From Bacillota bacterium (GTDB lineage Bacteria > Bacillota > Clostridia > Oscillospirales > Ruminococcaceae), in contig JAEZDF010000047.1 of NCBI GenBank assembly GCA_023429685.1, positions 1 to 29,921 on the forward strand: 29,921 bases of DNA, given 5' to 3'. The notes under the pieces were generated by a model. It made no database searches. It saw only the letters and a program-made list of their open reading frames with translations, and was not told the DNA's origin. This document shows positions 9,627-17,858 of the stretch, in pieces. The position numbers and the translations under genes are program-made. Numbering within the stretch: the stretch's first letter is position 1; each line of letters starts with the position of its first letter.

Positions 9627-10469
9627 ATGTATGAGATTGTAAAAAAAGTGGCTCTAAACCCCACGGTAAGCCTGATGGAAATCAGTGCGCCGCTCATTGC
9701 GAAAAAGGCAGAGCCGGGTCAATTTATCATCCTTCGTGTGGATGGTGAGGGAGAGCGTATTCCGCTTACGATTGCTGATTTTAATCGCGAAAATGGAACT
9801 GTAACCATCATCTTTCAGATAGTGGGCGCGACAACCCGCTCTTTGGACGCACTGAATGAGGGAGATTGCCTCCGTGATTTTGTGGGTCCACTCGGGGTTG
9901 CCTCCCATGTGGAGGGGCTTAAAAGGGTTGCCGTTGTGGGCGGCGGCGTGGGCTCTGCGATTGCGTATCCCATTGCGAAAAAGCTGCATAACATGGGCGC
10001 GGTTGTTCATACCATCACAGGCTTTCGAAACAAGGAGCTGGTTATCCTTGAAAATGAGTTTTCACGTGTCAGCGATAAGCTGATTATTAAGACGGATGAC
10101 GGATCTTACGGCTCGAAGGGCCTTGTTACCGACGCATTAAAGGAACTGATTGAATCGGGCGAGCAGTACGATGAGGTTATCGCCATCGGTCCGCTTGTAA
10201 TGATGAAGTTTGTGGCAAAGCTTACGAAGGTATATAATATTAAGACGGTAGTCAGTATGAATCCGGTTATGATTGACGGAACCGGTATGTGCGGCGGATG
10301 CCGGCTTACCGTTGGCGGAGAGACCAAATTTGCCTGTGTGGATGGACCGGACTTTGACGGGCATCTGGTTGATTTTGACGAAGCAATGCAGCGCAGTACA
10401 ATGTACAAGACGTTTGAGAACAGTCGTGATGAGGCTTGTAGATTGTTTCAAGTAGGGGACAATCAATAG
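9627..10469 (+). CDS. nfnA: NADH-dependent ferredoxin:NADP+ oxidoreductase small subunit (NfnA)
   Basis: This 280-residue flavoprotein has an N-terminal FAD-binding beta-barrel (about 1-95, with the flavin-contacting RIPLTIADF). An NAD-binding domain follows (VAVVGGGVGSAIAYPIA at 101-117). The C-terminal [2Fe-2S] site has ligands D217, C222, C225 and C237. The one-Asp three-Cys set is the hallmark of NfnA and related SudB proteins. With NfnB it forms a soluble flavin-bifurcating transhydrogenase that couples NADH and reduced ferredoxin to NADP+ reduction, or the reverse. The ribosome binding site is GGGGAT 10 bases upstream. The large subunit gene follows 30 bases later, which supports Nfn over an isolated sulfide dehydrogenase or PyrK-like subunit. 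Confidence 0.93.
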   Translation: MYEIVKKVALNPTVSLMEISAPLIAKKAEPGQFIILRVDGEGERIPLTIADFNRENGTVTIIFQIVGATTRSLDALNEGDCLRDFVGPLGVASHVEGLKRVAVVGGGVGSAIAYPIAKKLHNMGAVVHTITGFRNKELVILENEFSRVSDKLIIKTDDGSYGSKGLVTDALKELIESGEQYDEVIAIGPLVMMKFVAKLTKVYNIKTVVSMNPVMIDGTGMCGGCRLTVGGETKFACVDGPDFDGHLVDFDEAMQRSTMYKTFENSRDEACRLFQVGDNQ

Positions 10470-10499
10470 TTTAAACAGGGATAAAAGGAGCTAAAAAGT

Positions 10500-11897
10500 A
10501 TGCCGAATATGACGCCAAATAAAAACCCAATGCCGGTGCAGGATGCCGAGGTGCGAAACGGCAATTTTGATGAGGTTGCGCTGGGTTACACCGAGGAACA
10601 GACGGTTAACGAAGCAGAGCGGTGCTTAAACTGTAAGCATCGTCCATGCGTAGCTGGCTGTCCGGTTGCTATCGATATTCCAGGTTTTATAATGAAGGTC
10701 AGGGAGCGTGACTTTGAGGGAGCTTACGAGGTGCTCAATCGTTCCACCTCGCTGCCCGCGGTGTGCGGTCGCGTATGCCCGCAAGAGACCCAGTGCGAGG
10801 CGCTGTGTGTTCGCGGCTTAAAGGGCGAGCCTGTTGCCATTGGCAGGCTGGAACGCTTTGTGGCGGATTACCATATGCGAGAAAACACCGAAAAACCGGC
10901 AATGCCCGAGAAGAACGGGCATAAGGTTGCCGTCGTGGGCGCAGGCCCCGCAGGGCTTACCTGTGCCGGGGATCTTGCAAAAATGGGCTATGAGGTCACC
11001 GTGTTTGAGGCCCTGCATATGGCGGGTGGCGTATTGGTTTATGGAATTCCGCAGTTTCGGCTTCCCAAAGAGATTGTGGCGCAGGAGATTGAAAATCTAA
11101 AGGCTATCGGCGTAACCATCAGTACCAACATGGTAATTGGCAAGGTGCTTTCGATTGATGAGCTGTTCGACATGGGTTATGAAGCCGTGTTCATCGGCTC
11201 GGGTGCCGGGCTTCCTCGATTTATGCGCATCAAGGGGGAAAACCTCAAAGGCGTATACTCTGCCAACGAGTTTTTGACCCGCGTGAACCTGATGAAGGCG
11301 TACAAAGACAGTACCCAAACCCCGATTCAGCGTGCGAAAAGTGTAGCGGTTGTGGGCGGGGGTAATGTTGCAATGGATGCCGCGCGCTGTGCAAAGCGTC
11401 TCGGTGCGGAAAAGGTGTACATTGTTTATCGGCGTTCCGAAGCGGAGATGCCTGCGCGACACGAAGAGGTCGAGCACGCAAAGGAGGAGGGCATCATCTT
11501 CAATGTGCTCACAAATCCGTTAGAGATAATGGGCGATGAGCATGGGTTTGTAAACGGGATGAAATGCGTTGAGATGGAGCTCGGCGAGCCGGATGCTTCG
11601 GGCAGACGCAGCCCTATTGAGAAAAAAGACGCCGAGTTTATATTGGATGTGGACAGCGTCATCATGTCGATCGGAACTTCTCCCAACCCGCTGATTCGAA
11701 ACACCACACAGGGGCTTGAGACAAACCGTTACGGCTGTATTGTAACAAAGGATGATTCCGGTCTGACCTCACGCGAGGGTGTGTACGCAGGAGGAGACGC
11801 TGTAACCGGTGCCGCTACCGTTATTCTCGCGATGGGTTCGGGTAAAAACGCGGCGGCCGCCATCGATGAGTACATTAAAAAGACAAAGGATATATAA
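10500..11897 (+). CDS. nfnB: NADH-dependent ferredoxin:NADP+ oxidoreductase large subunit (NfnB; GltD-like)
   Basis: This 465-residue protein is homologous to the glutamate synthase small subunit. The N-terminal cysteines C42, C45, C50, C54 and C89, C93, C99, C103 ligate two [4Fe-4S] clusters. The FAD site is VVGAGPAGLT (145-154) and the NADPH site is VAVVGGGNVAMDAA (about 282-295), followed by VYIVYRRSEAEMPA. FAD in this subunit is the bifurcating flavin of NfnAB. It is often annotated gltA or homotetrameric NADPH-dependent glutamate synthase, but no glutamate synthase large subunit is present, and pairing with nfnA decides the name. AAAAGGAG lies 9 bases before the ATG. A strong terminator closes the operon. 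Confidence 0.93.
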   Translation: MPNMTPNKNPMPVQDAEVRNGNFDEVALGYTEEQTVNEAERCLNCKHRPCVAGCPVAIDIPGFIMKVRERDFEGAYEVLNRSTSLPAVCGRVCPQETQCEALCVRGLKGEPVAIGRLERFVADYHMRENTEKPAMPEKNGHKVAVVGAGPAGLTCAGDLAKMGYEVTVFEALHMAGGVLVYGIPQFRLPKEIVAQEIENLKAIGVTISTNMVIGKVLSIDELFDMGYEAVFIGSGAGLPRFMRIKGENLKGVYSANEFLTRVNLMKAYKDSTQTPIQRAKSVAVVGGGNVAMDAARCAKRLGAEKVYIVYRRSEAEMPARHEEVEHAKEEGIIFNVLTNPLEIMGDEHGFVNGMKCVEMELGEPDASGRRSPIEKKDAEFILDVDSVIMSIGTSPNPLIRNTTQGLETNRYGCIVTKDDSGLTSREGVYAGGDAVTGAATVILAMGSGKNAAAAIDEYIKKTKDI

Positions 11898-11924
11898 GAT
11901 TTTTCAAGATACATCAAAATGATG

Positions 11925-11961
11925 CAAGGCTGTTTGGAGAAAACCATACAGCCTTGTTTTT
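11925..11961 (+). terminator. Terminator of nfnAB
   Basis: CAAGGCTGT (11925-11933) pairs with ACAGCCTTG (11948-11956), with three further pairs above one mismatch, followed by TTTTTAT. This is a typical rho-independent terminator 27 bases after the stop codon. Confidence 0.9.
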
Positions 11962-12117
11962 ATGAAGGTAAGAAATATATATGGTAACATAGTACCAATT
12001 AATGTTTGTTTATTTTTGGAGTATTGCGCACATGACATTATTTTGTTAATATATATTTGTTTATGAATAGCATACTTGATAAAATTAGGTGTTATTTCTA
12101 ACAGTTAATTGTTATTA

Positions 12118-12254
12118 TGTCAAATTAAACACGAAGCAGCAATAAATGAAAGATTTAATAACTTAGCTTAAATATGTCAATGGTGTTTGACAATCTGGCG
12201 CGATGGTTGAGATAAAGTATCTTTTAGTCAAGGGGCTTGCAAGTTGACTAAAAG
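12118..12254 (+). promoter_or_regulatory. Promoter and inverted repeats upstream of the AraC-type regulator
   Basis: In the 379-base gap 11898-12276 the first part is the nfn terminator and AT-rich sequence without a gene. From 12175 the palindrome TGTCAA-N6-TTGACA (12175-12192) overlaps the -35 TTGACA of a candidate promoter with -10 GATAAA at 12211-12216 (18-bp spacing). A further TGTCAA half-site is at 12118-12123. Downstream, CTTTTAGTCAA (12221-12231) and TTGACTAAAAG (12244-12254) form a perfect 11-bp stem just before the gene; it has no T-tract, so it is more likely an operator or mRNA hairpin than a terminator. Confidence 0.55.
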
Positions 12255-12276
12255 CGGAATGGAGATATAGGAATTC

Positions 12277-13365
12277 GTGTATAATGTATTGCTTGTTTTT
12301 AAAACCAAAAAGGAAAGTGAAACGATATGTGCAATGGAAGCGTGGGAGACTTTGGGGTGCTTTAACATTGCATGTCGCACCAAATCGATTCCCGACGCCT
12401 TAGAGTATTTGATGCACAACCCCGTAGACCTTGTTATGTGCGATGTGTGCATCTCTGACATGGGCGGCATGACGTTGTTAAAAGATATAAAAAAGAAGAA
12501 CATGGCGGATGCGGTTGTTTTGTTTGGTTCACGCACCGATGCCCATATGGCAAGACAAAGCTTGGCGTTCGGTGCATTTGATTATCTGGTCAGACCCGTT
12601 GAGGATCAGCGGTTTGAGGATTTATTGCAAAGAGTAAAAAGCTATCTGGATGAAAGAAAGCTCAGTCGTGAGCACATGGATAACCTTGTCCGTATTGTGC
12701 TTGATAAGGTGGGGCACTATTATCCCAAGGCACAGATCTCACAGCTCGTAACCCATATCGGAATCGGTTTTGAAGAGGCGAGCGAAGAAACCGTTTTGAT
12801 GATTAACCAGACACGTCGCGCGTTGGATGATGACTACTACAAGGTATCCTTTATCATCTGCCGCAGTATGCATGAGATTATCTGCAAGGTGTTTTACCAA
12901 AATAATTGGCTGCATCAGTTTTTGTCACAGCAGGAACTGCTTGAACTGAGTGCTGGCGAATATGCGGATATTGACGCTTTGACCGCTATGTCGGTACAGA
13001 TTACCGAAACTTTGTGCGGCAGCATGCGAAATCTCGCTCTCAAGCACATTGAAAACCCCACCATCCGCCGACTTGCGGATTATGTTACCGTAAACCTTGA
13101 TAAGGAGCTATCCCTCGAGAGCCTGTCGGAAAAGCTTTATATCAGTAAAACCTACCTGAGTGAGCTGTTTAAATCCAAAACAGGGTGCGCCATAACCGAG
13201 TACCTGACTAGGGTGAAGATGGAAAAGGCGCGTAATATTATTATGGAAAAGCATTTAAAAACAAAAGAGGTAGCCTCTATGCTGGGATACAAAGATTTTG
13301 TTTACTTTTCAAAAATCTACAAAAAATACTGGGGAACAACACCAGGACAGGTAAATAAAGTGTAA
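12277..13365 (+). CDS. AraC-family transcriptional regulator with degenerate receiver domain
   Basis: This 362-residue protein has an N-terminal response-regulator-like fold (about 1-125), a middle helical region, and a C-terminal double helix-turn-helix of the AraC type (about 262-360; SLESLSEKLYISKTYLSELF then KTKEVASMLGYKDFVYFSKI). It is laid out like YesN. The receiver keeps the phospho-acceptor position (D56 in VMCDVCISD). It lacks the acidic pair near the N-terminus (F8-K9 in LLVFKTKK), and the conserved Lys-Pro is Arg-Pro (R106-P107). No histidine kinase gene is adjacent. It starts with GTG at 12277; no in-frame ATG is nearby. A chemotaxis receptor gene follows after a terminator. DNA-binding role is firm; the signal is unknown. 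Confidence 0.88.
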   Translation: MYNVLLVFKTKKESETICAMEAWETLGCFNIACRTKSIPDALEYLMHNPVDLVMCDVCISDMGGMTLLKDIKKKNMADAVVLFGSRTDAHMARQSLAFGAFDYLVRPVEDQRFEDLLQRVKSYLDERKLSREHMDNLVRIVLDKVGHYYPKAQISQLVTHIGIGFEEASEETVLMINQTRRALDDDYYKVSFIICRSMHEIICKVFYQNNWLHQFLSQQELLELSAGEYADIDALTAMSVQITETLCGSMRNLALKHIENPTIRRLADYVTVNLDKELSLESLSEKLYISKTYLSELFKSKTGCAITEYLTRVKMEKARNIIMEKHLKTKEVASMLGYKDFVYFSKIYKKYWGTTPGQVNKV

Positions 13366-13423
13366 AAATTTCACTAATATTGTGTATAAAATGACGCAAC
13401 AAACCGAACATAAAACATAGTAG

Positions 13424-13474
13424 CAATGCTGTATTTAAACTATAATGTTTTTAATACAGCATTGTTAATTTTTA
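13424..13474 (+). terminator. Terminator after the AraC-type regulator
   Basis: A perfect 12-bp stem pairs 13424-13435 (CAATGCTGTATT) with 13453-13464, followed by TTAATTTTTATAAAA. It separates the regulator from the chemotaxis receptor gene. Confidence 0.85.
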
Positions 13475-13539
13475 TAAAAAAACGAGTATGATATTGCAAG
13501 TATTGTTATTCAGAAGTCAGCAACGAGGAGAGTAAAAGA

Positions 13540-15495
13540 ATGAAGACAGTTGGTTCTAAATTAGCAGTATTGGCGCTGGCAAGTATCGCAATTACCGCGT
13601 TGGTCGCCGTATCACTTTTGTATATCGGGAACATGATTGTTGTTAACTCGATATTACAAAAACAAACAGATACAGCAGTACAAGCATTTGCGTATGAATC
13701 AAACGAGAAGCAAAGCAAATCACTTGAATTTTCGGTTGCAATTGCTGAGGACGAGCAGTTGAAAAAGGCGGTTGAAGCCGGTCAAACAGATCGTATCAAA
13801 ACGCGTATTACTGAGTTAAAACAAGAAAAATTTGGGGATGTAGATTTTATAACGGTTCTGGACGAAAACGGGGTTGTTTTGGTTCGCGGACACAGCGACA
13901 AATCGGGTGATTCTCTGGCATACCAAAGCAACATCTCTGCCGCGATGGCAGGTGAAACAGCCACCTTTATTGAGGAGGGCACCGAGATAAAACTCTCAAT
14001 CCGCTCCGCCTCTCCGGTCAAAAACAGTTCCGGTAAGGTTGTAGGTGTTGTATCTACCGGCTACAATCTGACAAATGAGACGCTGGTGGATAACTTGAAG
14101 TTAATGACAGGCTGCGACTTCACTATCTTTTTGGGTGACGAGCGAATCAATACAACGATAATCATTGATGATGTCAGGCAGGTTGGCACAAAGCTTGACC
14201 CGAAAATCGCGCAGGTTGTGCTTAACAACGAAGTCTACCACGGGGAGGCAGCAATACTCGGTCAGCCGTATTATACGGTTTATGAGCCGCTTATAGGGCC
14301 AAATGGTGGCGCAATTGGCATTGTATTCGCCGGTAAGCCTTTGGCAGAGATTCGGGCAGGAGAACGGCAGGTTCTCCTAATAGTCTTAGCGATTATTGCG
14401 GTAATTACGATGGTTCTTCTGTTTGTAACGCTAATCATTGTTAAGAAGGTCATCTCCAATCCGCTTCGCGAAATGGCCGAGGCGGCAAACGAGATTGCCG
14501 CAGGAAATCTCGCGGTTCAACACACCACTTATCCTCAGCAGGATGAAATCGGCCAGCTTTCACGCTCCTTGGCTTCGATTGGGGATACGCTAAAGCTTTA
14601 TATCAGCGATATCTCCGAGCAGCTACTTAAAATTTCACAGGCAGATATTTCGTCCGAGATTACACAGGAATATGTCGGCGATTTTGGACCGATTCGCGAA
14701 GCGCTTAACACCATCCTGAATGGTCTCAATGATATCATGCAGCGCATCAGCGCGTCGGGCAGCGAGGTAAATGCCGGTTCCAACCATATTGCAAGCGCGT
14801 CGCAAAGCCTTTCGCAGGGCGCCACCGAGCAGGCAAGCTCAATACAGCAGTTGAGCGCCTCAATCGTTGAAGTATCCGAGAAGATTCGAGAGAATGCTCA
14901 AAACGTTCGTCACGCGGCTGAATACGCGCAAAAGGCAGGCGATGGGGTTCGCAGAAGCAATGAGGAGATGCAACGCTTGCAAGAGGCAATGGACAACATT
15001 TCCCAGTCCTCAAGCGAGATTAGTAAGATAATAAACATAATCAACGATATCGCGTTCCAGACCAACATCCTAGCCCTAAACGCTGCGGTAGAGGCGGCAA
15101 GAGCGGGTGCGGCGGGCAAGGGATTTGCGGTTGTGGCGGATGAGGTGCGCAACCTTGCCTCAAAATCCGCGGATGCAGTAAAACAGACCACCGAGTTGAT
15201 TGAGCGTTCCGGCAATGCTGTTAAGGATGGCGCCGCGATTGTAGTCAATACGGCGCGGGAGCTCGGACAGGTAGAAAAGGAAGCCGCACTTGTCCAACAG
15301 GCAATGCTCGAGATTGACCAGTCCTCATCGGCTCAAGCGACCGCGATTACCCAGATTTCCATCGGCATTGAACAGGTGTCTGCCGTCGTTCAGAACAACT
15401 CTGCAACAGCAGAGGAGAGTGCGGCTGCTAGCGAGCAGCTATCCGCTCAGGCAGCGGCACTTCATAGCATCATCTCCGGCTTTCGTCTACGCTAA
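13540..15495 (+). CDS. Methyl-accepting chemotaxis protein with single Cache-type sensor domain
   Basis: This 651-residue receptor has transmembrane helix 1 at about 8-29 and an extracellular sensor of about 245 residues with single-Cache-like features (DVDFITVLDENGVVLVRGH and a GVVSTGYNL segment). Transmembrane helix 2 is at about 278-300, a HAMP domain spans about 301-355, and a long cytoplasmic coiled coil follows. The signalling tip, INDIAFQTNILALNAAVEAA then GKGFAVVADEVRNLA, is the conserved CheA/CheW-binding hairpin. No CheR-tethering pentapeptide is at the C-terminus, which ends at the helical domain. The ribosome binding site is GAGGAG 9 bases upstream. No che genes are nearby, so it is an orphan receptor; ligand unknown. 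Confidence 0.95.
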   Translation: MKTVGSKLAVLALASIAITALVAVSLLYIGNMIVVNSILQKQTDTAVQAFAYESNEKQSKSLEFSVAIAEDEQLKKAVEAGQTDRIKTRITELKQEKFGDVDFITVLDENGVVLVRGHSDKSGDSLAYQSNISAAMAGETATFIEEGTEIKLSIRSASPVKNSSGKVVGVVSTGYNLTNETLVDNLKLMTGCDFTIFLGDERINTTIIIDDVRQVGTKLDPKIAQVVLNNEVYHGEAAILGQPYYTVYEPLIGPNGGAIGIVFAGKPLAEIRAGERQVLLIVLAIIAVITMVLLFVTLIIVKKVISNPLREMAEAANEIAAGNLAVQHTTYPQQDEIGQLSRSLASIGDTLKLYISDISEQLLKISQADISSEITQEYVGDFGPIREALNTILNGLNDIMQRISASGSEVNAGSNHIASASQSLSQGATEQASSIQQLSASIVEVSEKIRENAQNVRHAAEYAQKAGDGVRRSNEEMQRLQEAMDNISQSSSEISKIINIINDIAFQTNILALNAAVEAARAGAAGKGFAVVADEVRNLASKSADAVKQTTELIERSGNAVKDGAAIVVNTARELGQVEKEAALVQQAMLEIDQSSSAQATAITQISIGIEQVSAVVQNNSATAEESAAASEQLSAQAAALHSIISGFRLR

Positions 15496-15600
15496 GTACA
15501 TATCGAGCGAATCATACGATAAACCTACCGTACCTTTCGGCATACAATATATCAGAGCTACTGTTTGGACTGATATGCGTATGCGGGGAGGTACTTTTTT

Positions 15601-16464
15601 ATGGGGTTTGGATTAGCACTTAGTGGCGGGGGGACGAGGGGAGCCACGCATGTTGGCGTATTGCTTGCGCTGCAGGAAGCGTCTTTCTTACCACGTTCGT
15701 TGGCGGGCACAAGTGCGGGCGCGATTGTCGGGGGATTATATGCTGCAGGGGTTGAACCGCTTATGCTAAAGCAGATGGTGTACCATCTGGTTCACAACGG
15801 AAAGCAACTGATGGATGTTGATTACATAGGAATACTGCGTGGGGTATACCAGCTCGTAACAAGACGTGAGCTGACCTTGACCGGGCTTATGAAGGGCGAA
15901 AAGATGTACGACTTCATATCCCATTACACAAGCGGCAAAACAATGCGTGATGTAAGCCTGCCTATTGTTATCCCCGCGGTGGATATGGCTAGCGCCCGAA
16001 CCGTGGTGTACACCAATCGTGCAGCAGGTAAACCAGCCATTACCGATGTGATATGGCGCGACGATGTCCTGCTTGCCGAGGCATGCTGTGCGTCGGCAGC
16101 GGTACCGATTGCGTTTCGTCCGCGTAAATCAGGCAAACTGATGCTGCTAGACGGCGGCTTAACCGACAACCTGCCCGTTTCACTGCTTGCTGCAGCGGGG
16201 GAGACAAATATCCTTGCGGTAGATATCTCGGAAGACTACGAGCCGCCGGAGGATGAAAATATTATTGAGATTGCCTCGCATTCCCTGTCTATTATGGGGC
16301 GTAGGCTGCGACAATGCAGCTCTACAGGTGAGCGCGTACTGCTAAAACCAAAGCTGCCTGATAATGCAAAGTTTCTTGATTTTTCGCACATGACGAGGTG
16401 TATGCAGGCCGGGTATGAGGCAACTAAAAATATGTTGCCCGTTTTGCGTACAATGCTAGTGTAG
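15601..16464 (+). CDS. Patatin-like phospholipase family protein
   Basis: This 287-residue protein is a bacterial patatin-like acyl hydrolase (RssA/YchK type). The oxyanion-hole motif is SGGGTRG (8-14). The nucleophile elbow is GTSAG with Ser38, and the second half of the Ser-Asp dyad is DGG with Asp184 (DGGLTDNLP). All catalytic parts are present. No signal peptide is visible, so it is predicted to be cytoplasmic and act on lipid acyl esters; the substrate is unknown. GGGGAGG lies 9 bases before the ATG. It follows the chemotaxis receptor by 105 bases with no clear terminator between, so read-through is possible. Confidence 0.92.
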   Translation: MGFGLALSGGGTRGATHVGVLLALQEASFLPRSLAGTSAGAIVGGLYAAGVEPLMLKQMVYHLVHNGKQLMDVDYIGILRGVYQLVTRRELTLTGLMKGEKMYDFISHYTSGKTMRDVSLPIVIPAVDMASARTVVYTNRAAGKPAITDVIWRDDVLLAEACCASAAVPIAFRPRKSGKLMLLDGGLTDNLPVSLLAAAGETNILAVDISEDYEPPEDENIIEIASHSLSIMGRRLRQCSSTGERVLLKPKLPDNAKFLDFSHMTRCMQAGYEATKNMLPVLRTMLV

Positions 16465-16620
16465 TTGAGGAAAATAGAGTTCACTAAATTGTGTGGAAAT
16501 AAGGATATAAAAGTAATGTGTTTTTGTTACAGATTCGGTATAATATATTATTATATAATATAATAAATCGGCTATCGATGTATGGACAGATGTTTTTATT
16601 ACAGAAAAGGAAGGACTACT

Positions 16621-17655
16621 ATGAAAAAAATAGCGTTTTTTGATGCAAAACCCTACGACAAAATCTGGTTTGACCAGTTAAAGGACGAGCATGGCTTTAA
16701 GATAAAGTACTATGAAAACAAGCTCAATGAAGACACCGCCACAATGGCTGCGGGCAGTGACGCTGTGGTTGCGTTTGTCAACGACGATATTAATGCGCAG
16801 GTGCTTGATTTTTTAAACGAAAAGGGCATCCATATCATAGCGCTTCGCAGTGCGGGCTACAACAACGTAGACTTTCAATCTGCGTTTGGCAAGGTGCATG
16901 TGGTGCGTGTACCCGCTTACTCGCCCTATGCCGTTGCAGAGCATGCTGTGGCGTTGTTGCTTACCCTTAACCGGCATATTCACCGTGCCTATATCCGCAC
17001 CCGCGACTACAACTTCAGCTTAAACGGTCTTACCGGTTTTGACCTGCATGGAAAAACCGTCGGGATAATCGGTACGGGTAAGATTGGACAGGTGTTTATT
17101 GATATCTGCAAAGGATTTGGTATGCGCGTACTTGCGTACGACCCCTATCCCGTACAGGACAAGGGGATAGATTATGTTCCCCTCGAAAAACTGTTCGCCG
17201 AGTCCGATATCATCTCGCTGCACTGCCCGTTAACCAAGGAGACCCATCATGTAATCAACAAGCAGGCGTTTTCACTGATGCGTGACGGTGTTTACATCAT
17301 CAATACCTCAAGGGGTGCACTGGTTGACAGCGAGGCGCTGATTGAAGCCATCAAGAGCGGCAAGGTTGGCGGAGCGGGACTGGATGTTTACGAGGAGGAG
17401 TCCGAGTTATTCTTTGAGGATTTTTCCAACACGGTGATGCAGGATGACACCCTTGCAAGGCTGGTTTCTATGCCCAATGTCATTGTTACATCTCATCAGG
17501 CGTTTTTAACACAGGAGGCGCTCAAAAACATCGCACAAACCACCCTCGATAATCTGAAGGATTATTTTGATGATAAGCCGCTTAAGAATGAGATCTGCTA
17601 CCAGTGCGATAAATCTGCGACATGTCCGATTAACCATGAAGGCAGATGCTTCTAG
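16621..17655 (+). CDS. D-lactate dehydrogenase-like NAD-dependent 2-hydroxyacid dehydrogenase with Cys-rich tail
   Basis: This 344-residue enzyme of the D-isomer 2-hydroxyacid dehydrogenase family interconverts a 2-keto acid and its D-2-hydroxyacid with NAD(H). The Rossmann motif is GTGKIG (151-156). Catalytic residues by family alignment are R231 (NTSRGALVD), E260 (DVYEEE) and H292 (TSHQAF), so it appears active. LRSAGYNNVD is the substrate-loop region of D-lactate dehydrogenases. The C-terminus goes beyond the usual end at about residue 320 and carries C326, C329, C335 and C343, a possible metal- or cluster-binding tail. The ATG at 16621 has AAGGAAGG at suitable spacing; an upstream in-frame ATG (16582) would add 13 residues unlike the family. 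Whether the substrate is pyruvate or 2-oxoglutarate is not decided. Confidence 0.9.
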   Translation: MKKIAFFDAKPYDKIWFDQLKDEHGFKIKYYENKLNEDTATMAAGSDAVVAFVNDDINAQVLDFLNEKGIHIIALRSAGYNNVDFQSAFGKVHVVRVPAYSPYAVAEHAVALLLTLNRHIHRAYIRTRDYNFSLNGLTGFDLHGKTVGIIGTGKIGQVFIDICKGFGMRVLAYDPYPVQDKGIDYVPLEKLFAESDIISLHCPLTKETHHVINKQAFSLMRDGVYIINTSRGALVDSEALIEAIKSGKVGGAGLDVYEEESELFFEDFSNTVMQDDTLARLVSMPNVIVTSHQAFLTQEALKNIAQTTLDNLKDYFDDKPLKNEICYQCDKSATCPINHEGRCF

Positions 17656-17806
17656 TAATCAAGTGAGGAAAGACTGTTAATTGCATCACAACAGGTGAGA
17701 TACAGCGCACTTCTTCTATGTATTGTGCAGCGGCGCGCCGTCTGATACCGTTTACGACGGCGGGATAGAAATTAAAATCGATACCCATTGTCAATACACA
17801 AAAAAG

Positions 17807-17835
17807 GGCGGGGTGCAGTTTCTATGCACTCCGCC
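17807..17835 (-). terminator. Terminator of the degV-SGNH hydrolase operon
   Basis: An 11-bp stem pairs 17807-17817 with 17825-17835 (one G-T position). On the minus strand it is followed by six T (complement of A 17800-17805). The plus-strand flank is not T-rich, so it mainly serves the minus-strand operon. Confidence 0.85.
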
Positions 17836-17858
17836 TTAATCGTTATTCTGCTTAGTTA

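Noticed and set aside
13470..13510. Possible sigma-28 (motility) promoter before the chemotaxis receptor
   Set aside because: A TAAA and a GATAT are present but spaced about 11 bases apart, not the 14-16 expected.
16465..16620. Rex-type redox operator before the 2-hydroxyacid dehydrogenase
   Set aside because: Several TATAAT-like strings occur in AT-rich sequence, but no TTGTGA-type inverted repeat was found.
17656..17838. Open stretch of about 46 codons on the plus strand after the dehydrogenase gene (contains GAPSDTVYDGG)
   Set aside because: It has no start or ribosome binding site and its stop lies inside the downstream terminator hairpin. It could be a decayed gene end, but nothing supports this. 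A 7-bp hairpin here (17736-17762) has no T-tract.
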